DNA of 64,000 nucleotides from Dipylidium caninum (Eukaryota; Platyhelminthes; Cestoda; Cyclophyllidea; Dipylidiidae), in NCBI GenBank assembly GCA_017562135.1, contig QEYB01000047.1:62001-126000 (forward strand), read 5' to 3'. The notes beneath the pieces were generated by a model, which was not told where the DNA came from, ran no database searches, and was given only the letters and a program-made list of their open reading frames with translations. Made by a program: the position numbers and the translations under genes. Of the stretch, positions 20,956 to 33,424 are shown piece after piece. The number at the start of each line of letters is the position of its first letter. The stretch's first letter is position 1.

Positions 20956-23900
20956 TCAGTACCCGTACTTCTTATTGAGCTCAATCATGCCGTCACCGGT
21001 TTGATCTAAAATGAGGCATGAAATTTCGTAGAGTAAGTCCGTTCTGAGCGCAATAATAAAATGTTGCTGAACGTAAAAGTTGTAGACTCAGATATGTGGA
21101 GTACTCACCGCCACTTCTTAATTCAAGTAAAAAAATAAAGGTATTTCAACGATTCATGGGAAATTACCCACCTGGTGGTGGCATCCATAGGGAAAAATTT
21201 GGGTCGTTTACGTAGGAGTCATAAGTATCTTCTTCTGCTTCATTCTTAAAAAAACAAAAACAGGTACTCTTTAGTCTGGACACTCAAGATCAACCGCTTA
21301 ACGAAGCACGACCGGTAAAAAGTGGTACCTTCAGTGGAAGTGACATACTGGAAGATGAATCCACAGGGTAGAGTGGAGAGCTGTCACTTCTGAAAGCCTA
21401 GGCAAACACAAGACCAGAGGAGTGGTAGGTGAAAGAACCGCGATTCATTCGATGGGACAAAGGAGAGAAAAGTCACCTGATTGATATGCCCAGATGGCGG
21501 AGGAAGTGGGCCGATAAGAGGTCTCCTCTCCTTGTCCACTTCAACCTCTTCATGGAGTCTCTGATAGAAAGATTCAGGGAGGGCCTTATAACAATGTTGG
21601 CGCCAAAGCTCAATCAAAGACACGTGTTCCGAAAGAACAACCTTAGGTGATGATGAAGTAGCCATGAAATGGACTATCTCAACGGAAAGAGTAGATGAGT
21701 CGCCATTTTTTCCCGACAACGACTTCGGAGGCTCCCACAAAACAGTAATACCAAAACAATAGATTCAAACCCAAGAAATGCCTTTGTCTTTCATCGAGTA
21801 ATCGTACGAAAAACTCGGGGCAAATAGACTACAGAGCACATAATAATTCCGATGAATGTTAGCGTCAAATTAAAAGAAAAATAAACGGGTTGATCGCCGA
21901 AACATCTTACCAAGGGGGAATATAAAGAGGGAGGTAGACTCAGGTCGTCTTTCTTCGTCGCCTTCTCTAGCGGATCTGCGTCGAATCTCAGAGATTCCTA
22001 ATTTAAACGCAAAGAGGAGATTGCAAATCATTGGAGTTACAAGGACCAAACACACTGAGAAAAAAAGAACACCTAACACTAGAACTTTACTCTCCACCCT
22101 CTATTGCAGTCGAAGGGAGCTTTTGAGTCAATAAAGTCGGCAAATAATTACGTACTGTGGACGCCTAGTAGGACACCTCTACCGACACCTATTAGATCAC
22201 ATATTAGACTCGTTGTCCCATTTCAATTAATGCGTGGATAGTTGACCGAATAACTAGATATGTCGCGATAAGATGGCAGAAATTGGTTTTAGTAAAAGCA
22301 CAAAATTCTGTCCGAGAGGCCTCCACTCGACAAAACATGCACATTAAAGACTATAGTGTGTTTAAATGCAAAATCCCGGAAAATATAATTAATAAGCAAC
22401 TATTTATTTATACTCCTGGTTGCTAACTCAACGAACCAACTATAACAGACAGGAACTGCGAAACCCATCATCGAAAGTGGCTGTTTAATAAATTTACAAA
22501 ACACGAAAAAGCTCCATACTTTAGAAGCAAATAGTAAATTTCAAATTAAGGCACTGAAAAAATAGCTTTTACTAACTTGGATACTCTCCACATCATTGTT
22601 TACATCGTCATCATCTTCTTCGGGGGCGAACGCTTCTTCTTCCTCCCCCTCTGTTACCATTTTTGACTTCAAGGGTCTTTCAGCAGCTTGAGACCTTCCA
22701 TGAGTGGACTAGTAAAAGGTAAAACAGAACGCCAGGCTTACGCTATTCAATGTTCGCTTGAGAGAATTCAGTTTGCTTTCGAGGTGAGCAGGTTCAACGA
22801 GACTACAATATGGGGAAATTCAGGTGTCAGAAGAATGGCAGTGTCAAAGTTTCCAAGAAAACCAGGGACAAAGGCATTACAATGGGTCGCTATCACGGTA
22901 TCATAGAGATTTCCATGTAGGTGCCTCAAATTAGGGTGGCTAAAAAGCGAAGACGTAGTCTCAACACGGGATATATTTCATAATTGAGGGCATTTCTAGG
23001 CAAACCCTTGCGATTTGGTAATGTCGATTTTCTTAGCCTTCATATAAATTCACATATATTTTTTGATATAATATAATTAAATGCGACTTTAACTTGATCA
23101 TGGTAAACTAGGCATGGCTCCGGTGATATCAAAAATACGAAGCTTGCCTTGAATCGACATCTGACTCCTGCTTTAAGGTATTGGTGGCAGCACGAATGGC
23201 AGCTGCTGCTACAGAAAAGCGCGTCCTACCACTGCCCCTTCCCTGAACACCGAGTTTTCGAAAAAGACGTGTCTCTTCCTGGCGTAGCAACATTAGGCGC
23301 CGCTTCAAGGCTTCGCGTTCTGCCCTCTTTGGTGCACCTGGTTAAAGGCCAAGAGAAAAAAGGCCCTATGACACGGACGACTTAGGTGCTAACTGAAAGT
23401 TTTAGAGGTGGTTATTCGATAGAAAAAAATGAACGTCGAACGATGGAATAAAATTTATTTCACGAACAAAGCGATGGGCAATTAGCCATATTAATCAACA
23501 ATTAGAAATGGAAACATGTAATAATCTCAAAATGGGTGCGACAATGAAGGGCTAATTACGATTCAAGCAATCAAATTGCAACGAATGACACGATTCGAAA
23601 GAAGAGCCATGAATAGAACATTAAAAAATATTAAGCCTACCTCTCTTGATGGCATCCATGTAGGCCTCCAGTTCATCCATTTCACTGGCGTTTTCACCGA
23701 CTGCCTCCATAGCTATGAGAAAATTAAGATACAAGGGAAGGTATGAAAAAAGGGAGGGAAATGGACAACTATGCTACTCACCGCGTTCAGCCGCATTCAG
23801 CCGTTCCTCCACTTCAACTATTTCTTTGCCCAGTTTCTCTAATGTAGTCAACTAAAACACGAGGAGCCAATCAATGATCTATCCGACAAAATTTCGTCGT

Positions 23901-25706
23901 TATAAAATGTTAGAATGCTGACACGAACATAGGAAATCGCCATTAAGATGACAAAAAACTCGATTATCAAGTTGGGTGATTTGTCAATCTATGGTATAAC
24001 CAAATTCGAAATATTAATAGAAAAAGGAATAAGAAAGGATAATTACCACAGACAAGGAGTCAACGGCCTCTCTAGGGTCTTCTTTCAATGAGGAATCAGC
24101 AACCTCCGCCCCCATACGCCGCATTCGCCGACGTCGGCGGACCTCAATTTGGCCTGTGCGATCCAGAAAGGTGTCTTCATCGGAGGAGTAGTAGTCATTC
24201 GACTGCCAGTAAGCCTTTTCACGGGCTCGTCTCAACGCTTCCGCTCCCCCTATTCAATAAATTTCAATGTATGAGAGAAAGTACTTTTTTGTGGTAATGA
24301 GAATAAATGGGTTAAAGAAAAAGTAAAGTTATTCGGAGAACCACTACAAAAACGAGGTTGGATGAGGGAAACGAATATCTCATTACCTCTATATGTGTCA
24401 AATAAATTATTAATCCTACGCTAACCGTACCTTCATTATTGTCGAATTCACCCAAACGATCAAGCATTCGACAGGCTTCAAGAGCACACGCCACGACGGC
24501 TGCTTTGCGGTTCCGACCTGTCATCGGTACCTCCACAAATACGGTTCCCAACTCCAAAGGTAATCTGTTTCACAAAGTCCAAGTATTTACCTCATTATGC
24601 TTTTATAGAAGAGATAATAGAAGTTTATACATACTCAATTCTGCAATTCTGATCGAAGCGACCCTCCACGAATTCGTACTCGGGTAAAGGATCTATACCC
24701 TTGCGGTCGAAGAACGCTCTCAATGCCCTCTTCGGATCTTCAATGTAGCTCTTCTCATGACTCAAACAGTTGCCACTCTCCGCTAGGCGCTGTTGTAACA
24801 AATTTTCATCCTCAGCATAATCATCTAGAAAGAGCAAACGGAAACTTAATGATTGTTTAGTGCTGTCCAAGACTTGGGATATGATAAAACTCGCTCACCA
24901 ATTATGCCCCAGTTGCAAATGCCTTCGTTACTCTCCTCCCTCGATTCTTTTTCTTCTTTCGAGATTTTAGCAAGTTTTGACTTTTTCTTTGCAACCATTT
25001 CACTCCATGTCTCCTTAGTTTCGGCCTCGACATCAGATTCTGGCCCATTCAGAATAAGTAGACGCGTGCTGTTGCCGAAACGAAGAACATAGCCAACCCG
25101 AAGCCGAATATATCGTCCTGATGGTATACGGTGCTTGTTCACGAAAGTACCATGTGTACTGTCAAGGTCATAGATGTACCACCCAGGCGAGACGTCGGAA
25201 TTATTGCCAAATTGGAGAATAGCATGGGCACGGCTTATTGACGGATGAAGAAGGGTAGAGATCCGACCGACAGGATTTTGGGGATTCAGCAAAGAACCTG
25301 GTTGCCTTCCGAGGATACAGTGGTCTATGTCGGAGAGATCTATTGTGGCCTCAGGCAGTGGAATGCCATTTTTTATGACCTCAAGATAGTAGCCCGAAGT
25401 AGACGGACATGTCTGTTTCCAGGACGGCGGACTGTAGTACTTCTAAAAATATGATAATAATAACTTAAAAATCAAAGGGATCTTTTGGAACAAAAGGATC
25501 CTTACGGAGGAATCCACCGACTGTTCTCTGGGAATATCTTGGGAAGGTGCTTCAGTGAGTACCATTTCTGGAGCTTTGAATACCGTTTCAGTCTGCTTCG
25601 CATCCCACTTACCCTCTAACAAAAAAATAAATGCAGAGGATTTACCTCCGGACTCGACATTTGTTCCATTGTCTGAAGGTGTGGTTACGCCAATTACATT
25701 CTCCAT
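20956..25706 (-). CDS. SLC4A1AP: Kanadaptin (SLC4A1AP), FHA-domain nuclear protein
   Basis: Kanadaptin is a mostly nuclear FHA protein first found as a partner of anion exchanger 1. I read 15 exons: 25706-25646, 25615-25506, 25442-24899, 24824-24635, 24564-24431, 24249-24047, 23851-23782, 23712-23641, 23337-23166, 22694-22577, 21997-21911, 21731-21477, 21397-21329, 21244-21172 and 21005-20956. All phases agree, giving 735 aa. The first intron is 30 bases. The FHA core is in exon 3: GRISTLLHPSISRAHAILQF and YIYDLDSTHGTFVNKHRI, with the phosphopeptide-binding Ser-Arg-x-His and Asn present. Conserved blocks follow: YIEDPKRALRAFFDRKGID, ALEACRMLDRLG and DYYSSDEDTFLDRTGQIE. The extreme C-terminus LWMPPPDQTGDGMIELNKKY-GY matches the family's terminal signature. 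Exons 9-12 are less conserved, and exon 9's donor (GTCAGA) and exon 10's acceptor are the weakest junctions. Confidence 0.9.
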
Positions 25707-26376
25707 TTAGAAAAGTTAAACACGAATGTCGAACCGTTGAGAAAATTGATGATTGCGATATTGCCGGGGTTTTACTACCTTGTGAGCGCACTGTAAACTG
25801 AATAAAATACGAGAGTTGAAGCCATATTCGAAGCTATATAAGCAGTATCCACAACACCGTGCTGCGATAAAGCCTACGTAAGAACAGTCATTGTAGTAAA
25901 AGCGACTAGAATACCTTTTGACTGTAACGCTACCCCATCATCAAAGTGAATACATTCTAGAGAGTGGATTTGAATACTTAATGACATGGCAAGGCGTAGA
26001 GTCAGAACTATTAGATGATCATGAAAGAGCAATCGGCGCCAACAGACGGCAATTTCAGACTCTTGAGGGTAGAAACATGGGGAAAGGGAAAGGAATTAGA
26101 TTATGCAGACTAGCAGATTACGAAATGATGTTATACAACACCACTAAAAATGGCCAACAGTTCGCCAGTCACGCGGGAGACGCGCGAATAGAGACTAGAT
26201 GCGGTGGAGAGCCTTCTCGGAAGGTTCAGAGAATGGTCAAGCGACAGATTATGCAAGATTGATAAGACAAACACTAATCCATAAAGTCAAACAGTAAAAA
26301 GACAATCATGTAGGAAAATGGTTTTATTGACTGATAAGGACAAATGCTACAGAAGCGGTAGAGAGGAAAAGGTTGG
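25707..26376. other. Intergenic between SF3A3 and kanadaptin
   Basis: This holds the SLC4A1AP promoter and the SF3A3 3' region, both minus strand. A + strand frame at 25918-26262 (114 codons) begins at TTG, lacks splice or family support and is not called. Confidence 0.45.
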
Positions 26377-29359
26377 TTATAGCAAGCCTTGTCGTTTAAG
26401 ATCCTCGTAGGTTTTACGTGAAACGACATTACCGGCATGGTCTTCCATTTCCTCCTCCACCTCAGGCCGCCAGCGCTCTGCCTCCTTGGTAGTGCGTATA
26501 CGCTGCCACAACGCTAACGCTTCCTCAATCTTCGTAACGTGAGCAAAGTGTGCCGTATTTGGAATGCCAAGGCATCGCATCCCATGTGCATGGCGCCATT
26601 CAGAGAAATGCCGTTGGAAAGCCTTTGGACCTCGGTAGGTCTGATTTCCACAGATCTCACACGAATAATACATATTCAGACCGTGCAATTTGTACAACCA
26701 GTAGGGGATAGGCTACATGGGGATAATATTCAATTATATTACTGTGTCCTGACGATAAAGAATAGTGCCCCAAATAAATCCACAATATCTCAATAGAAGT
26801 GTGTGACCTCAACTGAAAATCGTATTTCAGATAAGCTTTCAGCTGTATCATCTCGTATTCTATTACATAATGCATCTAGATGAAAATTAGAACTAAATTT
26901 GTTGTGACTAAAACCAAAATTAACTATTAAAAATTAAATGAAACAACGAACTTTGCCGTCCCAACCGAGGGGGAGATTTTTGGGGTTGTAAGGAATGTCA
27001 TCATCGTCAGCCTCTGCACCGGCTTCGGCATCTTTATTTTTGTCGCCACCGGTACCACCACCCACTTCGTTCTCAGCATCACTATCCTCCTCCTCTTCCC
27101 TCTCTGCTAGAGTTCGCGCCTGTCTTCGTTGAACATTCTCGATGGTCGCAGCCCTGTGTTCGTTCAAGAGTTCCGCCAATTGGTAGACACACGCCTCCAG
27201 CATGGCTATTTCACGCACACGTTCCGAGTCCCTAAAGGTGTTGCTAATTGCTACAGAATTCTTCAAAGCTTAAGAGTAGTGAGATCAACTACTGTCGCAG
27301 AGAAGCATGTTGACCTATTGTTTCAATCGCAACATCGATTAAATTGCGGCAAAAACTTTTTTGAAGCAGGAAATATTAACTGTCAAATGGTCACCCACCA
27401 AACAAATAACTACAGATATCAATCATTTATTCCACCGTAACACTGGAAAGTAATATGCTCGATCTCGCATTTTCTAGATACATATATAGGTTTATTCAAC
27501 AAGTGCTTACTCCACGACGGTAGAACCAGTACCGCCACGCTGATTCCTAGAACGTGTAGCAGCCTTGGCAGATGGAAAAAAGTCAGGTGGAAGATCCTCC
27601 AAAGCCCGTCCCTTAGTAGCCCAAAGACGCTGGGCGCGTTCCTCTAACGTGCCGCCACATTTCAGCCCTAGTGCAAGGAGGGCAGACTTTAGGCGATCAA
27701 GACCCAGAGAAGCGAGTTCCTCAGCCTGCCGGAAAGGGGTGAGATCAAGATGGGCCCCGGCGCGCGAAAGGGCAGATGCTCCAGCTCCTCCCCCACCGCT
27801 ACTACCCCAACCGGGAAAGACACCTTCAGCCCACTCTCGATCGAAGCGGGAGAGAGCAGCAGCAGAGACTTCAGTTAGGTCCAGCATTGGCTTTGCACGG
27901 GAAAGATATCCCTCCAAGTAGGAGATGAGCCGTTCTAGGTAGTGGCGGTATACACTCGAGGCGGTTTTACGCTCACGCAGGATCTCATATAACTTGTCGT
28001 AGCTATGGAGATACGTCAAATAGTCGACTTTCTACAAAATACCCGGTTATACACGTACAATGATGAATGATGTTTCTACTTCCCTATAGGAAGCAAACTG
28101 ATAACTAGTGTAATGTATTTTCCACTTTGATAATGACAAGTAAAATGGTTTACCAGTAAAAGCGGTTAATGAATTGCTGCACAAGTAATTTTGATGACGG
28201 ATAACGTATACTCAAGAGATACTCCTCCAGGACAAAACTACGGCAACCCTCTGTGCAAGGATAGAGCCAGTTAAATAATATAGGGGAAATTTAAAAGACG
28301 CGATCTTATAAAACTACAACATATTCTTGTAATTTCACTCTTCTTCAGAGTAAGCGAATACTAAAAGTAGGCTGTGGAAGTCTTAACTTATTATATACGC
28401 TTGTAGATATGATTAACCAGCAAATAAGAGGTTTTGAATAAACGACCAATAGAATGAATAGTTAATCGGACATATTTCAAGGGTTGAAAAATAAACTAGT
28501 AAGAAAACTAAACATAGAGAAAAGGATGAGGCCGAAACGATAAAACGGAGCTTTCATCAGACTGCAGCAGTAAATTCTAAATGTGAAGGTAGATTGGGAA
28601 AAACCACTCTGTATAATAACCATTACACATAGACCTAACATGTGGTTCTCAGTGCAATTGGCGTAAGCAAAAATTATGACTATACTAGGTTTTTAGAACC
28701 TATTGCTAATGAATCAACATTATGACAAAAGAATAGACCCTACCGGGATCCCTTTGATATTGATGAAAACTTCATACAGTTCATGGAGGTCAAGGAAACG
28801 TCCATAACCTTCCTCATCAGTAAACTCAATCATCGTAGCGGCCGATTCTTCGGGGTTCTCACGCATTTCTTTAAAACGTTCAAATTCGACTGACATTGGT
28901 ATGCTGATCTGAAGAATAAAAATTGTAGACGAGAGCTAATTACACCCACCTCGTCTGGATGAGAACGATGAAAGTCTTTCAAGGCTTTAAGTCGGGAATA
29001 AAACTCGTTAAATTCGTTTGGTCCGGAGAGTGTTTGAATATCTTGTTTTCGAAGACTGAAATGAGGGTGAAATGAAGTGAATAGAGAATTACCCATCCTT
29101 GTCTTCATATAATTCTTTTAGGAGTTTTGTTATTTCAATATATCGCTAAATAAGGAGTGAGAAACCAAAACACATTTTACGTCAAACATGGAACGGAGAC
29201 GAAATTCCGAATTTACCCCTTCCTTATGCTAAAAGCACACATAATTTTAAACGTCACACTAACCGTTTTCGGTTTAAAACACATTTCTTTTGACATTGCG
29301 TCAATTAATCGTTCACGTTCCTCGTGAATAGCACGTTGATTTTCGAGTACAGTGTTCAT
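26377..29359 (-). CDS. SF3A3: Splicing factor 3A subunit 3 (SF3a60/SAP61)
   Basis: SF3A3 is the 60 kDa subunit of SF3a, needed to form the mature 17S U2 snRNP and the pre-spliceosome. I read eight coding exons: 29359-29264, 29228-29181, 29145-29093, 29055-28950, 28908-28744, 28031-27511, 27231-26952 and 26712-26377. All phases are consistent, giving 534 aa against 501 in human. Three neighbouring introns are only 35-37 bases. The start MNTVLENQRAIHEERERLID matches human METILEQQRRYHEEKERLMD. Exon 5 holds EFTDEEGYGRFLDLH. Exon 6 carries GAHLDLTPF and the SAP-like LGLDRLKSALLALGLKCGGT, followed by an acidic Gly-rich region. Then come IPYNPKNLPLGWDGK and the matrin-type zinc finger CEICGNQTYRGPKAFQRH-F. 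The protein ends KTYEDLKRQGLL exactly as in human. No frame problem in any exon. Confidence 0.97.
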
Positions 29360-30757
29360 GTTGAAGCAGAAGACAGATGGCTCTCACACCATCTACTTGG
29401 AGTTGCCGCTTTCCAAAACATTTAATACTAAAATTTTTAGAGTTTGTCAATAGCCATGATACAGATTTAACATAAATATGCTGTCTGAACTGCTTTTAAT
29501 GTTTTTGAGGGTGTGCTGCTAAAACTCTAAGTAAACAGAATATCTGAGTTATTACAAAGGGATGTATGTACAATAGTTATGCAAAATAATTTTCGACACT
29601 TTCGTGACACAGGTATTATTGACATATGCGCTAATAAAGTACGATGCGTGCAGTCAAAGCACAATCCGATTTGAATTTCCTTGTGCCACAAAAAGAGCTT
29701 TCACGGAAGAGCGGAAAATTTTGTAAATCTCGTAGAACAAAAGTTTAACATAAATTAAACCTCACATCATAGTCATATCTATATATTAGTGCAATAACAA
29801 CGTCATTTCAATTAAACTAGTTGTGGGAATTCCATTGATTTCCCATATAGTGCCGCCGAAAGATACCGCAACGAACAATTTAATGTTTACGTTATCACCT
29901 AGTTCTGATTCGTCAGCCGCTAAAAGGTCTATTTCTTCCGAACAACCTCTAAGAATGTGATTTGTCGCCATTCTTAGAAAGTATTTTCGAGTGTCGAATA
30001 CGTAGTGCATGCTTCACAGCCGAGGAGAGTTTTGAGTTTCGAAGTTATTTAATGTAAAGTTGCTAATCAGATACTTTTACACCCACACAACAATGATCTT
30101 AAAATCAAAACGCATGCAAAAAAACCTTCAATTACTAGAAATTATCGACAATCGTTTGTTAAATACTAAGGAGAAAGGTGAACCATATAATATGCGAGCT
30201 TGTTACATCAGTCCTACCGATTTACTGTAGAAATTTGAGAGCTTTTATCCGTAAAAGTGGATCCTTTTCACTTATGCGTGACGTTGCTTTACGAGGCGCT
30301 GTACTACCCGATTTAAGAACATTATCCTTGACTGCATCTCTTAGCTGGGTGAGCTTGCCTTAGTTGGGTCTTACTAACTAACGTCATAAGAACAGTGTGC
30401 TAAAATATACCAAAAGTCATGTAATTTTTACACTTTTGATTTGCTCTTTACGGATGATTCCACGCATCGGGGAATCTAATTGTTTGTTTACATCTTCTCA
30501 AAATAATTTTTACTGCACGGTATCTAAAGCGTAACGTGAAGTTTGTAGTGCCTTTGTACAAATTTCTTTGTATATCTGAATTTTACAAAAGGCAAATTAA
30601 CTTCGCTAGTTTGTTTATATAGTTCGATATTAACGATAAAGCGTTGTTATGCGCTTGCTCAAATAATCAATACGTGTTGTCGTGGTCGTGACGGGGCATT
30701 TTTAAATCTCGTGGTGCGGCAATACGACCCTTGCTGCTTGATTTTGCAGCTTTTTCT
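29360..30757. other. Intergenic, divergent promoters, no firm gene
   Basis: This lies between the SF3A3 start (-) and the CCCH gene start (+). A minus-strand frame (30010-29786) contains MATNHILRGCSEEIDLLAAD and 42 further residues to a stop. It could be a small gene but has no recognised motif, so I do not call it. Two + strand frames near 30178 are short and lack an ATG context. Confidence 0.4.
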
Positions 30758-33424
30758 ATGAGCGATCCAGATAAGAAAATTTGCCGTTACTTTAATGCAG
30801 TCGGAGGTTGTTGGTATGGAGACAACTGCAATTTTTTACACATTCCAGATAAAAGACCTCCTTGCAAATTTTTTTGGTAAGGATATAATATTTCTTGACT
30901 TCCCAGGGATAAATCTTCAACTGGATGCCGTTTCGGGGATAACTGCCATTTTTCACATGATTGCACCTCCTTAAAAGTTGTTGAAAATCCTGTAGGCAAA
31001 ACTTCTCTTTCTAATGAAGTGAGAACCGTTTTCGACCCATATTTGCTCGTTTTGATAAAGAATGAGTAATATTTTTTGCCATGTATGTTGCATTGATTAC
31101 ATGTTTCTCGCTTATTCCTTGAGTTCCATACATATGGGGATGGTAACTAAGCATTGTATGGCAACCCAATATTTTCCTAACTCTACCGTTTCTTCTTCGT
31201 TGTAATTTCACTTTCACGTCCTCCGTTATAGCAGAAGGTAACTGCCGATTTATCTCTCACTATCTAGCTTACTTTGCGTTTTATATGCATTAATTCATTT
31301 TAACCTCACATCTCATTTATTTTGGGAATCCTCGTTCGTTGTTATGTTCTAAATGCAATACCGGATTGTTGAGGGTTATGTTCATTAACTTTAGCGGAAG
31401 TGCAGTTTTAGGTATTGCACTTGATAATCTATTATCATCGCGATCCTTTCTAGTCTAACGAATATTTCGTCGTATCTTTCACTAACATGTATCAAGCGAC
31501 ATTGTATGGAGTTTTATTTGGTAGCAGGTATCCAAGAATAATCAGGAGTCCGGGGACGTCTCCGGCAGAAACAATAACAACATGGTCGTTTCTTCACGTC
31601 TTGTTATCAGTGAACCGCCGAAGCCACCTGATAGTTCAAAAAATACTGCCGACTCCACCGTTGAGGCTGTCGCAAATGAAGACAAAGTAGATAATACCGT
31701 CATTACCTCTGTCGAAGATGTGGCTGTAGACCTACACTCCGGGGACAAAGGTTTGTCTATCCCATATCAAACCGCTCAAGCTAATGGGAGTCGTATTTAA
31801 CAAACATGTTTTGTTATTTTAAGATTTGGTGCCAAAATTGGTCGAAATTTCTGAATTTACTCATGATTCAAATTTCCAACAAGAACAACTTACACTGGAT
31901 TCGCAAATAATGTGCGGTAAATATATTTAATTTATAGTGCGAACATTCATTTTGGAAAGTGGTTAATGCACTGTATACTGCTTTTCAGGCACCTGTAAAC
32001 AAATATTAGAAAGAAGAAGCAACGAAAGTTACTGTAACCTCCTTAAAGACCACTATCTCGAGTGCTTCCTAGACAAGGAAGGCGACCATGTGAAGTGCGT
32101 CAAATTGAAGGCTGCTCTCGAACCAGGCCAGATGTATTGGTGCAAGTCGTGCATCCTCATCTTTGAGAAGCCCTGGTCACTCTTCCAGCACATGGCTGAT
32201 AAAGCGAAAGGTGCCAAAGTTCAGCGTTGGGAGAAAAAGGTGCATCTGGATTGGATAGATAGTGTTGCAGGTCTTATGGCTGGTAAATCAATGGGATTTT
32301 AGATCAGTTTCGAAACTCGTAAATTCTCACCTTATTTGATTTCTTTACATCCTATAGGCCATGATTTAGGTCTTTTTAGCTTGATGAAATTGCGTACCGA
32401 TCTTCGAAATCTCTTGGCCGATCAGCATACAATGGAGGAAGAGATGGAGGCGGCTGCAGTGGCAGCTGCAGCAATGATTCAGTGGTTATCACCCATTAGT
32501 AGCCCTTGGCGACTACACCAGCGTGAGATGATGCGTAAAATTGAGAACTTACATCGCCAGATGCTACGTCGGGCCGGAGGGGCCGCAGCAATTGCTAGAG
32601 CAGCCCTCTCCGGTAGTTCCAATAACCTTTTGTTCCTCCCGCCTTCTCCATGCAGCGTTGGTGGACGCTTTAGTTCTCGTTCCTTCCGTGGTCCGATCCA
32701 GCAGCAGCATCAGCAACACCAACAACAACTCTCTTTTGAATCGACCGGAGATCCTTTTACAGCAGGCCCCCCTCGTTTGATCCTGCGAGAAGTCGACGAA
32801 AATGGACAACCAGTGGGCGAGGCTGTAGTGGAAGAAAGCACACATGAAGAACCTGAAAAACCGTCTACTTGTGCAGTCGGAGAAATAGAGAAGCACGAAG
32901 AGATGTCGCCTGAAACGACGGTCTTAGATGAACCGGAGTGCCATGTTGCGGGTGCATCAGGTGATCATCCCTCTGCAAGTTCGTCCCAACACATGAAAAA
33001 TTACCCAACAAAAGACAATGTTGAGTCCGAATGTCTCCAATTTTCTACGGGTAAACAGGCTAATACGAATAACACAAACAGTGTGTCTATATTTCCATGC
33101 CCACGTGGGGATGTTGGGATTGGAGGAAGGGGAAATTTTAGTGGATTCATTCGAGCTCCTGGAAGAATCATTCGCGGTGGAGTATCATCATCTAATCGAG
33201 CCAAACCATTTAACGCAGGCAATCGCAATTTCGAGCGTCCTGGGTCACATTCTTTTGCGCAGTCCATCAATCAACTCACGTCGTCGACGAAAATGGACCT
33301 AAATTGTGGTTTTACCGATGAGGAAGTTGAAGAACTACTATGTCAAGGTATAAAGCCATGGGACAGTGAAGCTTCAGCGGCTCTGGCTGTGTTGCATGGC
33401 GAAATGGACCATCTACTCAACTAA
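30758..33424 (+). CDS. CCCH zinc-finger protein, probable RNA-binding
   Basis: Six exons: 30758-30876, 30907-31018, 31546-31750, 31824-31916, 31989-32282 and 32358-33424, in frame for about 629 aa. The first intron is 30 bases. The N-terminus holds two CCCH fingers: CRYFNAVGGCWYGDNCNFLH (C-x8-C-x5-C-x3-H) and CKFFWDKSSTGCRFGDNC-HFSH (C-x10-C-x5-C-x3-H, unusually long first spacing, created by joining exons 1 and 2). A second cysteine-rich unit in exon 5 reads MYWCKSCILIFEKPWSLFQH, reminiscent of a C2H2 finger. Exon 6 is Ala-rich, then Gln/His-rich (QQQHQQHQQQ) and otherwise looks disordered, ending near LLCQGIKPWDSEASAALAVL. I see no RING, so it is not a makorin. RNA binding is inferred from the CCCH fingers; I cannot name the ortholog. 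Start chosen at the first ATG after an acceptor-like TTTTGCAG. Confidence 0.75.

Noticed and set aside
25918..26262. 114-codon + strand frame between kanadaptin and SF3A3
   Set aside because: It starts at TTG, has no motif and no splice context, and lies in the region expected to hold the kanadaptin promoter.
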